NCBI GenBank assembly: GCA_012295275.1
Contig: CM022671.1
Coordinates: 19,712,456-19,776,455, forward strand
DNA: 64,000 bases
Direction: 5' to 3'
Source: Chrysomallon squamiferum
Taxonomy: Eukaryota; Mollusca; Gastropoda; Neomphalida; Peltospiridae
Shown one piece after another: positions 13,029 through 25,684 of this stretch; the first letter of the stretch is position 1; every line of letters starts with the position of its first letter. The notes beneath the pieces are model-generated. The model did no database searches. It saw only the letters and a list, made by a program, of their open reading frames with translations, and had not been told where the DNA came from. A program made the translations under genes and the position numbers.

Positions 13029-14420
13029 TTATTTTATTTTTTCTGATATGAATTTTGAGAGTGAATTAAAGGTAAGGTTACATTTAATATTCTAATTATT
13101 TTGTTGTAAAATATATTCTTTCAAATATTTTTTCAGTATTTAGTAGTACTAAAAACAGTCTCGTGTTTACCTTTGTATTAGTGAATTATTCACAATTCAC
13201 ACGCACTTGTAGATCGTGTACTGACACTCTTTAGTAATTTGTATCATGCATGTTAGTCTCTATAGAAAAACTATAAATAACTTACAAATATTTGTGAAAG
13301 AATTTAAATGAAAACACATCTACCCCTTTAGAACTGAAATACATGAATACATGAAAAGAAAGGGTACAAGCAGGTCTCTATACTGGTCATGAGAAATCAA
13401 GCGTGGTTTCAGCAGACTGAATGAAAACCGTAATATCAGTTTCGCACAAACAAAAGTTGAGCAGTGCACAAGCTCAGTTTCACTTGCTGTGTACATTTTA
13501 ACACAGCTAGATGTTTTTAAAAGTTTTAAGTATGTTTGCTGTTTAAATACTGTATGAAAGGAAACGCGTAGAATATTCGATTTCCTGGACACGGCGGGTG
13601 AGTCATATATAAATGCATTCACTGTTTTTCTCATTTGTAAAATACATGTGTAAATAAATAATGGGTTTGTTCAATATGGCGTACATAATTTGAAGGACGT
13701 ATATTTTTCACGTCACGCTATTAGACTGAGAGGTATTTCTGACATTTTTAAAACAAAAACAAATATTAGTCTAAGAAGTGACATCAGGACAAAACACTGT
13801 TCAGAAAATGTTATGGTGATTTGGTTTGGGCATCATCCTAGGGATTAATGGCAGTGGATTTAGGAACTAGGAGTACGCTGAATTCTAAGACTGAGGTTGG
13901 GAAGGAGGGGATCACACGCAATAAGTCCCTTTTATCTGACGAAGGCTAGATAGACACTGTACTAGAAAGTAACCTCTAAGTTTACATCAATGATCCTAGG
14001 AGTATTTTAGGAATGGCAATAATACCAAATTATGCATTAATAATTAGCTAGAGCGTTTTGAATTCAAGGGGGTGCAAAAAAAAAAAAAAAAGTAAGTATA
14101 TCACAATTGACTATATTTAACCATATTTTTTATACTGAAAACTGTTGTCACAGCTATATGAGTATTTATGCGTCGCATATCTTGCAGTGTGTATGTTTCT
14201 GTGATCATGTTAAAAATAAGATATAGTTCAGTTCGTTTATTTCAGAACATTCAAAAAGCTGAATACCAATAAGTTTGATTTTAATTCAGTTGAACATTTG
14301 AGATGTCATTACTAAGTTTTGTCAATCTGTACACCACCGGTTATAAACTCGAAAAACGGTCTCTTTCTAGTTTTAAACTTTCATTTCACGGATGTAATGC
14401 ACCATGTTTTTAAGAAGATA

Positions 14421-14425
<5 letters not shown>

Positions 14426-14508
<83 letters not shown>
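14426..14508. repeat. Compound (TA)n-(TATATG)n microsatellite, copy A
   Basis: (TA)n passes directly into about six TATATG units. Copy B has only a short remnant here (near 22150), so the tract expanded in A or contracted in B. Confidence 0.9.
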
Positions 14509-14509
<1 letters not shown>

Positions 14510-14918
14510 AAGTGTCTCCTGGCAAATTAAAACTATCTAATTGTTTATTGCTTATAATTATGAAGTTTTCACTTTGTATCGCAGGCTAATGCAATATTCC
14601 TAAGAGAAAATCCTAGATACGTTAATAAAAGTTTTATTCATTGTCCAGGAAAATTCAAATAAATTATTTATCCCTGTTAAATACACCAAAATAATTAGAC
14701 CATAACTCAGCAGATCATATATAATGGAAGTCGTTAACGACCGATTCCGTTAATTTTTGAACTGATGTCTTCTCCAAATGATATCTTCCAGCTATGTTAG
14801 TAAAAAATTAGCCGTATAGCTTACAGCCATTTTTGAAGGTGGCGCAGTAAAACCAATTATTGACAGTGACTCTATGGTTGGATTCTATAGTTAGTTTAAA
14901 AACCTGCTGAGTTTATTT

Positions 14919-15077
14919 TCAAAAAGTCCAGTTGCCACTGTTGAAGCATTGACCAGTAGTGTAGTTGCTGTCGCCACGATTGTGACGTCTCTGTGACGAG
15001 GAGTTACGTTGTACGGACACTGTATCTGAATCTTCCACTTCAAATCTGGCTGCATCTGCATAATCAGCATCAGATCA
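14919..15077 (-). pseudogene. Coding-like relic on the minus strand, copy A
   Basis: The minus-strand frame reads ADYADAARFEVEDSDTV and continues through SSSQRRHNRGDSN before stopping at 14919. It is polar and Ser/Asp/Glu-rich, like a cytoplasmic tail. Relative to copy B, about 150 bases are missing after the RRHNRGDSN block, and the frame then shifts. No family is recognised. Confidence 0.3.
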
Positions 15078-15163
15078 CACATTTCAGTTGCATAGTGGGC
15101 AAATAATATTTTTCCTCGTGTTTTTAGCGTCCGTTGACCTTCCGCTATCTTTAGTATCACAAA

Positions 15164-15267
15164 ATGCACGATGTCGACCGAGGTATCAACAGTTGTAGTG
15201 AAACACCTTTCAGACAATCAGAGGCTGAGAAATGCCAGAGGTTCAATATAGGTACAGGTTCAATATA

Positions 15268-15323
<56 letters not shown>

Positions 15324-15412
15324 ATGATGACAAATTTATCTATTTTCTGTTTTCAGAAAGAAGACAAAGAAAATCTGCTAAATTTCTACGTACTATCGTA
15401 ACAATTATATAA
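15164..15412 (+). promoter_or_regulatory. Leader of copy A: upstream ORF containing a (CT)n candidate mini-intron
   Basis: A reading frame starting MHDVDRGINS ends in TAA at 15410-15412, immediately before the main ATG. It contains a (CT)n tract at 15271-15321. If a 105-base intron is removed (ATATAG|gtacag at 15251/15252 to tttcag at 15356), the frame stays open to the same TAA. Splicing here is inferred; the acceptor is strong, the donor only fair. Confidence 0.4.
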
Positions 15413-16363
15413 ATGATGAGTATATTTGGTGACTGTTTTGTGAAATCTTGCGATAAGTGTCTCGGGATTCCGGCAAGAATAATATGTCTTTGTATAGTGC
15501 TCCTGCAGGGAGGCATTCTCGATTATTACCTAATTACTTACGTAGGACAATCAAACTATTCCTGGATTACCTTCGATGTTGTTATTATTATCATTTTCAG
15601 TGTTTCATTCGCCATTTCCAAAAAACGTCAGTCTGCCGGAGAAAACGAAACTCGAATTATCGGACTTGGATGGTTTGCATGGCTTGTGTATTCCACAGCA
15701 CTTGTTGCCAGAATGGTAATAATTCTCGACAGATTTGCCCATCTTCTGGATGAGAAGAATTTCTTTGGTCCTAGTACATTAAAAACGACATTAACACTGG
15801 CTTCCTGTGTGTTCCTTTTCCTTCTAGTGACTCATAATAACTCTCGCATAGGTGGTGAACGCAGACGATACATCGAAGAATTGACAGGCACTGTGATTTT
15901 TGATATATTCGATACTGTTGATATCGTTGATGTCCTGTTCGATAAGGAATCACGTGATATGTTTACTCCGGGGATGGAACCAGCCGTTCTCGTAGTCTCT
16001 GGCAGTAACATTCTGATACCCACAATTCCTCTCATAACTCTGAGTCTTACAAATTTCGGTCGAAAGAAAATGTCCAAAAGATTTGTATCTCTTCACAAGT
16101 TAACAGTGGCTTTACTGGTAAATGTACCAAGTCTCGTCATTCGGTTGGTTTTATGGCACGGTTTCAGCGTTGGTATTTCACCGTTCATTATGAAAAATAT
16201 TCTTTTAATAGGAATAGTAATGTATGAATTCTATGAGCATAAAAAAGAAAAGGTGGATGAGAAGAGATCGAATAAAAACGAGTCTAACAACCGTGAAAGA
16301 AATGGGAAAAAGAGAATGTCAAGCAGTTACAATCAAAGTTTTACATTGAACGAACGCATTTAA
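15413..16363 (+). CDS. TMEM121-like multipass membrane protein, duplicate copy A
   Basis: A 316-residue intronless coding region beginning MMSIFGDCFVKSC. It has the same architecture as the gene at 7280: hydrophobic stretches near 23-42, 49-68, 84-104, 122-140, 188-210, 227-249 and 258-275, the acidic amphipathic block VIFDIFDTVDIVDVLFDKE near 159-177, and NVPSLVIRLVLWH followed by FIMKN. The C-terminus is a highly charged, Asn/Ser-rich tail of about 40 residues. The start follows a splice acceptor (tttcag|AAAG at 15356/15357), and an upstream in-frame stop TAA directly abuts the ATG. Against copy B I count 10 replacement and about 20 silent differences by eye, a ratio suggesting that both are constrained. 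The function of the family is unknown to me. Confidence 0.72.
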   Translation: MMSIFGDCFVKSCDKCLGIPARIICLCIVLLQGGILDYYLITYVGQSNYSWITFDVVIIIIFSVSFAISKKRQSAGENETRIIGLGWFAWLVYSTALVARMVIILDRFAHLLDEKNFFGPSTLKTTLTLASCVFLFLLVTHNNSRIGGERRRYIEELTGTVIFDIFDTVDIVDVLFDKESRDMFTPGMEPAVLVVSGSNILIPTIPLITLSLTNFGRKKMSKRFVSLHKLTVALLVNVPSLVIRLVLWHGFSVGISPFIMKNILLIGIVMYEFYEHKKEKVDEKRSNKNESNNRERNGKKRMSSSYNQSFTLNERI

Positions 16364-16541
16364 TTCTTATCTTTCTCTCTCTCTCCCTCTGCACACACAT
16401 GCACACACGTTTTGACATTTGGCGATGCTAAATATCTTTTAATTGAAATACATTTGATAAAAACCAGATGCATTATTATTTCTAATTTAAGAAAAAACCA
16501 CCTACAAAAAAACAAACAACAATTGTACATTTAATCACCTC

Positions 16542-16709
<168 letters not shown>

Positions 16710-19700
16710 TTTTTATGTTGATCAGAATGATAGAAAATTCAAAGTTGTCAGTTAAATGTTTTAATATTTGATTTTTGGGTGTCTTTTGGGAACAACTGCC
16801 ATTTTGAAGTAATCTCCATTTTTAAGGGCTTGTTTTGAAGCGAGACTGTGAAGCTAAAGTTGATAAAATCTAAATTAAAAATTACAATTTTTGAACATTC
16901 GTATCTTCACTTATACTTATTCTACTTGCACTACACAGAGTGAAGGGATCTAGATATGAAAATCTGAAATGTTAATTTTTTAAAGTGTTCATCTTTATAA
17001 ATTGCATTTTTCTTCAGCATCTTGGTACAGTCTCACTGCTAGTAATTTAAAATATTATAACAATAAAGATGACTTGTTGAGTACCCTTTCCTACTAAGAG
17101 TGGGACTCAAAGCACTTTACAGTGAGAATATATTAATGACAAATGCACAAAAACTGAATGTAATAATCTAGTACTTACAAAAGATGTTTCAGAAAACCTG
17201 TTTGAAAATGTCAAAATTATGAATAAGGAAATTTGTACTTGTTATTTTTTATTTTTTTAAACATAAGAAGCTGAAATTTTATCAAGAACACTAATTAAAT
17301 ACATTTATTCCATCTTCTTTCCAGTATTATTTCCAATATTATTTACAACCGCAGAAAAATCAAATAAAAATCTAAATGTCTGTGCATTATCTACCACTAC
17401 TAGTGGTTAACCACTGGGCGAATCTACTATAAAACTAATGACGCTTAAGGTTTCAGGGCCCCTAATATCGGACGTCATCAAAAGTAATATTAGTCCGCAT
17501 TGCATAATTTGTAAAGGTATACTCTGTTAGTTGAAGACCGTGACTATACAAGAATAAGAAAGTTCAGGCATGAAAATCAAGTGGCATTGGAGAAATAACA
17601 CTAGCTATCCAGATACCATTGCTAACTGGGAAGAGTCCTAATGACAATTAAGACTTGAGAGCAACAAAAATAAACTGCTAACATCGCAGTGTCAGAATTA
17701 TTCCAACAAATCAATCAGCGAGCCAGTTAAAATTAACAATTCTAGTAAAGTGGAATCATACAGCTCGTGCAGTTGTATTTTGCCACCAAGGGAAATACAT
17801 TTTTGCTTTGATAAATTAATTTTAAAAATGTCGAATGCATCCTAACTGTTAGATCGATCAATGGGATATTGTTATACAAACAAACGGTCTAATCAGTAAA
17901 TGTATTTTGAATGATATATATATTTCCTGGGTTCTTTTTTGACATACTGGCAACACTTTGATCTCCAGTTTATTTTAAGAACCAGAGCTTGATATAAGAA
18001 ATTTCTTAATATGTTTGCCAGTTCCATAATGAATGAGACATACTTGGTATTTGTTCCTCCATTCAGAAACCATTTTCTTACATTAGTGCTCACTATCATG
18101 AGAGTAAAATGTAACTTTTAGCATAATTTTAATGATCTTCAAGCATGTTTATTTTCTAAAGATGGGTTTTCGGAGATTGTTTTTTTTTTGAAGAAGAAGA
18201 AGAAGAAAAAAAAAGTTACGAAGTTTAATCTGAAATATGTAACTACTAAAAGGTAAAAATCATGAACCCAATATTCTATTTGAATATAATTATTTTAATT
18301 CAATTTTAATATAAATAAAGTTAAGAACAATATATATTCAGAATGACTGATTTAGTAAATTAGTCGTGGTAAAAATAACTGATTTATTATTTACTAAACT
18401 GGTATTCAAACTAAACAAAAACAACAATACCAATTCAGTTTAGCTGGTTTCATTCATATACTTATTTTGCTTCAAGTAAACTAACATTAAAGTTGTGTCT
18501 TGCTCTTGTGTGTATACTTATAATATCAGTGTTCTAATTAATTCACTTTAATGTGTTATCTTGAGTGTTATAATTACAAATATTCTTACTTCAGTTCAAT
18601 TTATATATTTAAAGGTTTATTTAAAAAGATGATAAAACAAACTTAAGTACACTTCCAGATAGAAAATACGAATTTTAATAGCGAGAGAGAGAATCAAAAG
18701 AATTCTCATCAGGTTTATTGATAATATAGTTAAGATCAGAGCTAAGTACCCAATTTAAGTTCCAAATATAAAAAGTAAGTAACTGCTTTATATTTCTGAA
18801 GTAATGTTAGCTTTAATGTTAAATGTATTAAAAAAAACTTTATCATACTAAAGTTGAATTTTAATTGCATGTATATACTGAATACTTTCAGGAAAATAAT
18901 TTAATAATCTCAGAAACAATCAAAAAGATTACATATCTCTTTAATAAAACAGTGGAAAGTAGCCTTACTATTATTAGACTAACAAAAATTGGAGGTATGT
19001 TTTGAGATGGGATTTGTGCAAAACAATTTTTATCTTGTAAATTGTGACATAGATGGCAACAGAAATGGATTACATAATATTCTATAAAAACCTTGTTTTT
19101 CTTTTGTTTTGTTTGTACATGAGTTTTCCCTTGTTATTATTAATATGTTGTTTGTACTTTAATTGTTCGATGCATTGTCTTCGTTAGTTACAATTTCACT
19201 ATACTGTCACTTTGAAAATAATCTTCCCAGAAACTGCAATATCTTTACAAAAGGAATTTTCAATATATTAATTTTTGTTACATATATATAAATGTGTGAA
19301 ATAAAATATGAATTTATATTTTGTCTGACTTGTTCTTTTATTTTAACGTTTATTATTATCATTAGCTTTATTTCAATGGATAGTTATGTACTTTCGGGTA
19401 TGAAGTCAGAACACATGATGTACCTCACTTGTTATGGTTCCATTTGCAATTTTTGTTTGTAATTGGTTGTTGCCCATTTTTATTTGTGATTTTTTTTTTT
19501 TTTTTATACATAACTATGGTTTTTATAAATAGGTGTTTGAATCTTTCTTGATTTCTATTATTTTGTTCTCCCTGTGATACCCTTCATTTGAATTATTTAA
19601 AAAACAATTGTATGCAGATAAAGATGCAAACTTTAATTAGAAATTTGCAAAAACAAAAATTGGAGAGATAGTTATTATTTGGAAAGTTAAAGTGATTTAT

Positions 19701-19745
19701 TTTGTCAAAGTAGCTTATATATTTTGGGAAATAAAAATTGTTTCA

Positions 19746-19748
<3 letters not shown>

Positions 19749-19832
<84 letters not shown>

Positions 19833-19849
19833 GTATGTATGTATGTATG
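19749..19849. repeat. (CT)n followed by (GTAT)n microsatellite, copy B
   Basis: About 78 bases of CT, then about five GTAT units. The matching place in copy A (about 11010-11035) has only a few CT and GT units. Confidence 0.95.
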
Positions 19850-20002
19850 AGGACTATATTTAAGGACACCTAAAAAAAAGAAATTAAATGGAAAATATAT
19901 GAGAGCTGTATGGAGTGATTCTATTACAAATGAATACAGTTATTTTACAATTTCATTGAAAAAAAATATTAATAAAATTATGAATACCATTATTTAGAAA
20001 AT

Positions 20003-20352
20003 TATTTTCTGATGTAATCACAGTAATATTCCCAATTATGTTTATATATAAATTCAGCATTTGTATATTTTCCTAAATGTTTTCCCGACGCTATTTTCAT
20101 AGTTCGCGCGCACGTCCTAACCAGACCGGAACTATTCTTTAAAGCCGCTGGTCGTTCATTCACTCGCCGCACTGTTTACGTGTCGAGTCGCCACAGTTGT
20201 GTATCGTCAATTTTCTTTATGTTTTTAATTTTAAAATGTTTGTGCCTAATTATTTAAGTATTTAGATGCCTTGGTACCAGAAAACCGGAAAATCCAGAAA
20301 TCCGGAATGCCTCAGGCCCCAAGGAGACCGGATAATTAGTCCGGTACCTGTA
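20003..20352. mobile_element. GC-richer insert private to copy B, candidate DNA-transposon remnant
   Basis: Two local GC-rich patches (about 20081-20200 and 20268-20350) interrupt the otherwise AT-rich collinear sequence. Read on the minus strand, the right edge begins ta|CAGGTACCGG followed by repeated CCGG/ATCCGG words. This is the look of pogo/Tigger-type termini at a TA target. I could not find a matching inverted terminus at the left side, so it would be truncated. Confidence 0.3.
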
Positions 20353-22252
20353 GTTCATTTATTTAGTCTTTTGAAATAGCATCGGCTACACTGATACATA
20401 AATATAATGGTTGTAGATTTAAAGATATTCTTTATAACAATAATATAACAGATGGTAGGTTAATTGATACTAAATTCTGTTTTTGATTTAGAACTTTGGC
20501 TTATAAAAGGAAAATGGAGTATTTTTGATATTAATCTTATATAATCCGACAAGATCATCACTGAAACATATCTGTTGATTTTATTTATTTATATATTATT
20601 TAAATTTTTTATTTTTTTCCCTAATGCATTAATTTTTCACTATTATTATTATTATTATTTTTTTGTTTTTCTGATATGAATTTTGATAGTGAATTAAAGG
20701 TAAGGTTACATTTAATATTCTAATTATTTTGTTGTAAAATATATTCGTTCAAATATTTTAACAGTAATTAGTAATACTAAAAACAGTCTCGCGTTTACCT
20801 TTGTATTAGTGAATTATTCACAATTCACACGCACTTGTAGATCGCGTACTATCATTCTTTGGTAATTTGTATCATGCATGTTAATCTCTATAGAAAAACT
20901 ATAAATAGCTTACAAACATTTGTGAAAGAATTTAAATAAAAATACATCTACCCCTTTAGAACTGAAATACATGAATACATGAAAAGAAAGGGTACATGCA
21001 GGTCGCTCTATTAGTCATGAGAAATGAAGCGTGGTTTCAGCAGACTGAATGAAAATCGTTATATCTGTTTCATACAAACACATGTTGAGCAGTGCACAAG
21101 CTCTGTTTCACTTGCTGTGTAAATTTTAACACAGCTAGATGTTTCTAAAAGTTTTAAGTATGTTTGCTGTTTAAATACTGTATGAAAGGAAACGCGTACA
21201 ATATTCGATTTCCAGGACACGGCGGGTGAGTCATATATAAATGTATTAACTGTTTTTCTCATTTGTTAAATACATGTGTAAATAAATAATGGGTTTATTG
21301 AGTGTGGCTACAGAATTTGAATTTTTTTCAATTCACGCTATTACACTGAGATTATTTGTGACATTTTTAAAACAAAAACAGATATTAGTCTAAGAAGTGA
21401 CACCAGGACAAAACACTGTTCCGAAAATTTGATGGTGATTTGGTTTGGGCATCATCCTAGGGATTAATGGCCATGGATTTAGGAACTGAGGTTGGGAAGG
21501 AGGGGATCACACGCAATAAGTCCCTGTTATCTGACGAAGGCTAGATAGACACTATACTAGAAAGGAACCTCTAAGTTTACATCAATGATCCTAGGAGTAT
21601 TTTAGGAATGGCAGTAATACCAAATTATGTATTACTAATTAGGTAGAGATATTTGAAATCAAGAGGGTGCGTAAAAAAAAAAATATATATATATATAGAG
21701 TCTTTTACAATCAATTCATAAAAATAATTAGTTGACGGATCAATGTACCATGGTATCACTAGAAATGATATTTGCGACGTTACCAGCAAAAAGTCTGACT
21801 GATTTTTTCAAAATGGCTGCCATTAAAATCAGTTTAGGACTTTATTTAACCATAACTGAAACTGTTGTCACAACTACATGAGTATTAACACGGTCTGACG
21901 GTAGATTTAGTTTATACATCATTTTACGAATATTGTTCGATCGGCAATACCACCAAAGTATGGTATCACTAATTGGCAAGATTAATTTGAAAAGTATGGG
22001 TCGCATATCTTGCAATGTGTATGTTTCTCTTATCTTAAAAATAAGATATAGTTCAGTTCGTTTATTTCAGAATATCCAAAAAGCTGAATACCATTAAGTT
22101 TTATTTTAATTCAGTTGAACAATTGAGATGTCATTACTAAGTTATTAATTATATACATATCTATATGAAGTGTCACGTTATTGGTTATTGCTTATAATTA
22201 TGAAGTTTTCACTTTGTATCGCAGACTAATGCAATATTCCTAATAGAAAATC

Positions 22253-22576
22253 CTAGATAAATTTATAATTGACAGTGACAGTATGGTTGGATTCTATAGT
22301 TAGTTTAAAAACTTCCAGTTCATTTTCAAAAAGTTCACTTGCCACTAGTGAAGCATTCACCATCCGATGGTATAGAGGGACATTAGTGGTGCTGCTGTCG
22401 GCTCCATATGGTGCACGGTACTCTTCTCTTTGGAACCACAACTCATAGTTTTTATTTCCAGCTTCGGAATCTTCGGATTCGGGCGGAGCACAGTCATGAT
22501 CAAGTTCTGGTTGCTTGTCAGGTTCGGTAGTTTTGTTGCTGTCGCCACGATTATGACGTCTCTGTGACGAACAGTT
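22253..22576 (-). pseudogene. Coding-like relic on the minus strand, copy B
   Basis: A minus-strand open frame of about 108 codons without an obvious start. It reads SSQRRHNRGDSNKTTEPDKQ, then an acidic stretch with PPESEDSEAG, then NYELWFQREEYRAPYG and SELFENELEVF. A TAG at 22577-22579 interrupts the frame where copy A still reads through (VSVQRN), so each copy has a different break. This looks like a decayed exon that was present before the duplication. Parent gene not recognised. Confidence 0.35.
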
Positions 22577-22725
22577 CTATTTTACGGACACTGTATCTGA
22601 ACTTTCCACTTCAAAACTGGCTGCATCAGCATAATCAGCATCATATCACACATTTGGTTTGCATAGTGGGGAAATAATAATGTTTTTCGCGTCCGTTGAC
22701 CTTCCGCTATCTTTAGTATCAAGAA

Positions 22726-22829
22726 ATGCACGATGTCGACCGAGGTATCAACAGTTGTAGTAAAACACCTTTCAGACGATCAGAGGCTGAGAAATGCCAG
22801 AGGTTCAATATAGGTACAGGTTCAATATA

Positions 22830-22885
<56 letters not shown>

Positions 22886-22977
22886 TATATGATGACAAAT
22901 TTATCTATTTTCTGTTTTCAGAAAGAAGACAAAGAAAATCTGCTAAATTTCTACGTACTATCGTAACAATTATATAA
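22726..22977 (+). promoter_or_regulatory. Leader of copy B: upstream ORF containing a (CT)n candidate mini-intron
   Basis: Same arrangement as in copy A. The frame starts MHDVDRGINS, has a (CT)n tract at 22832-22883, a candidate intron at 22814-22921, and a TAA touching the ATG at 22978. The CT tract length differs from copy A, but the post-splicing frame is the same. Confidence 0.4.
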
Positions 22978-23928
22978 ATGATGAGTATATTTGGTGACTG
23001 TTTTGTGAAATCTTGCGATAAGTGTCACGGGATTCCGGCAAGAATAATATGTCTTTGTATAGTGCTCCTGCAGGGAGGCATTCTCGATTATTACCTAATT
23101 ACTTACGTAGGAGAATCAAACTATTCCTGGATTACCTTCGATGTTGTTATTATTATCATTTTCAGTGTTTCATTCGCCATTTCCAAAAAACGTCAGTCTG
23201 CCGGAGAAAACGAACCTCGAATTATCGGACTTGGATGGTTTGCATGGCTTGTGTATTCCACAGCACTTGTTGCCAGAATGGTAATAATTCTCGACAGATT
23301 TGCCCATCTTCTGGATGAGAAGAATTTCTTTGGTCCTAGTACATTAAAAACAACATTAACACTGGCTTCCTGTGTGTTTCTTTTCCTTGTAGTGACTCAT
23401 AATAACTCTCGCATAGGTGGTGAACGCAGACGATATATTGAACAATTGACAGGCACTGTGATTTTTGATATATTCGATACTGTTGATATCGTTGACGTCC
23501 TGTTCGATAAGGAATCACGTGATATGTTTACTCCAGGGATGAAACCAGCCGTTCTCGTAGTCTCTGGCAGCAACATTCTGATACCCACAATTCCTCTCAT
23601 AACTCTGAGTCTTACACATTTTGGACGAAAGAAAATATCCAAAAGATTTGTATCTCTTCATAAGTTAACAGTGGCTTTACTGGTAAATGTACCAAGTCTC
23701 GTCATTCGGTTGGTTTTATGGCACGGTTTCAGCGTTGGTATTTCACCGTTCATTATGAAAAACATTCTTTTGATAGGAATCGTAATGTATGAATTCTATG
23801 AGCATAAAAAAGAAAAGGTGGATGAGAAGAGATCGAATAAAAATGAGTCTAACAACCGTGAAAGAAATGGTGAAAAGAGGATATCAAGCAGTTACAATCA
23901 AAGTTTTACACTGAATGAGCGCATCTAA
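22978..23928 (+). CDS. TMEM121-like multipass membrane protein, duplicate copy B
   Basis: 316 residues, tandem paralogue of 15413-16363. Replacements relative to copy A are L17H, Q46E, T80P, one L-to-V, E-to-Q, E-to-K, N-to-H, two M-to-I and one K-to-E. All lie outside the shared DIFDTVD and FIMKN blocks and none breaks a hydrophobic segment. The upstream leader, the acceptor (ttttcag at 22921) and the TAA|ATG junction are the same as in copy A. The high identity, with diverged flanks and unequal insertions, points to a fairly recent duplication, with selection or gene conversion holding the coding part together. Confidence 0.72.
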   Translation: MMSIFGDCFVKSCDKCHGIPARIICLCIVLLQGGILDYYLITYVGESNYSWITFDVVIIIIFSVSFAISKKRQSAGENEPRIIGLGWFAWLVYSTALVARMVIILDRFAHLLDEKNFFGPSTLKTTLTLASCVFLFLVVTHNNSRIGGERRRYIEQLTGTVIFDIFDTVDIVDVLFDKESRDMFTPGMKPAVLVVSGSNILIPTIPLITLSLTHFGRKKISKRFVSLHKLTVALLVNVPSLVIRLVLWHGFSVGISPFIMKNILLIGIVMYEFYEHKKEKVDEKRSNKNESNNRERNGEKRISSSYNQSFTLNERI

Positions 23929-24822
23929 TTCTTTTTTTTTTCTCTCTCTCTCTCCCCTCTGCAGACACACACACGCACATCTTTTTATGTTGATCACAAT
24001 GACAGAAAATTCAAAGTTGTCAGTCAAACAGTTCGAGAGATGTAAATGTTTTAATATTTAATTTTTTTGGTGTCTTTTGGGAACAGTTGCCATTTTGAAA
24101 TTATTTCCATTTTTAAGGGCTCTTTTTTTTTTTTTTTTATATTCATATTATGTGTTGCCAGTATTCAGTCTCATAATTCTGAAAAATATGTTAGCATTGT
24201 GATATGTGAAGCTAAAGTTGATAAAATCTAAATCTAAATTACAATTCTTGAAAATTCGTATCTTCACTTCTACTTGTACTATGAAAGTGGTTTTTATTCC
24301 AAATTAATCTGAGTAAAGAGATCCATATGTTGAAAAACATTTAGAAGGGATAAATATATTAGAACATGTGAAATGTTAATTTTTTAAGGTTTTTATCTTC
24401 ATAAGTTGCAGTTTTCTTCAGCATTTAGGTATAATCTTATTGCTAATAAATAAAAATATTATAACAATAAAGATGACTTGGAGAGTACCCTTTCCTACTG
24501 AGAGTGGGACTCAAAGTACTTTACAGTGAGAATAAATTAAGGACAAATGCACAAAAACTGGATGTAATAATATAGTACTTAGAAAAATTACAAATTTGAT
24601 GATGTGAATGTAAATGGTGCAGAAGCAAATGTCAAAGCTATGAATAAAGAAATTTGTACTTATTATTTATTACTTATATTGTGTGTTTTGAACCAGATCT
24701 TAAACATAAGATTCTGAATTTATACCAGTAACACTAAATAAATACACTTATTCCATCGTCAGTTCCAATATTATTTTTAAAACATTGCCATAACCGCAAA
24801 AAAATCAAATAAAAATCTAAAT

Positions 24823-25635
24823 ACTAGAGTAAACATTCACAAGAAAGAAGGCTTAACGAGTGGTTCGACAGAAAATACGGTCTGGTAGGGTGGGTTATCG
24901 TGTAGTTGTTTTGAGATTCAGTTCTACTTGTTTTTGTTTTTTTGAAAGATGAAATATTTTTCTTTCGGTTGTTATGTTTCTGAAAGGGGTCAGTTACTAG
25001 GACATAGCTGAGAAACTTTAGATAGTTGTTGTTTTTTTATCAAGGTTTTCCATCACTTTTGGGAGGCAAAAGCTTTCATGTTGGATGCATAAATGAATCT
25101 AAGGAGTTGTTTATATGAAGAAATGTCAAAGAATTAACCCCGTGAGCGTAAAAAGTAATGTATAAATGATGTTCGAAAATTTGTTCGGAGAAATTTAACG
25201 AGATTGCCGCTCCACAAGACTGTTAGGACTGACTGTAAACCATTTTTTTCCCAATACAAGATAGTATTTGTGTAATAAACACAAAGGTAAGACTTTTTAT
25301 TTTCCATTCATGCAGTTTTTATTCAGACAGGTCTTGAAACAGAGAATAAATAAACCGGTCAAAAGTAAAACAAAAATTGATCAAAACAGTATGGCGGACC
25401 AAAAAATATATACCTATATATGGTCTGTATTTAATGAAACAAATGTTATATTCCTATACTGAACACATAATACTGTATTATGTGATTTTATTTTAATGAT
25501 TTATCTTTAATTGATATTAGATTTAATAGTTCTCAACCAAAGAATTAGCTGAAAATAGCAAATTTTATATTCATTCATTCATTCATTTATTATGCATTTA
25601 TTTATGGTTATTTCTTTCATTTTATGATTATGATG

Positions 25636-25684
<49 letters not shown>

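Noticed and set aside
13320-13634. Minus-strand frame of 104 codons (partner at 21059-21262 in copy B)
   Set aside because: The similarity between the two is explained by the 9 kb duplication. The frame is broken in copy B and the sequence has no domain or splice context.
14319-14510. 63-codon frame ending in an IYIYIY/CICICI run
   Set aside because: It is only the translation of the (TA)n-(TATATG)n microsatellite and is not kept in copy B.
17395-17420. Palindrome-like sequence (gtggttaaccac) suggesting a transposon end
   Set aside because: It is part of the shared duplication unit; copy B has a degenerate version and no partner terminus or target duplication was found.
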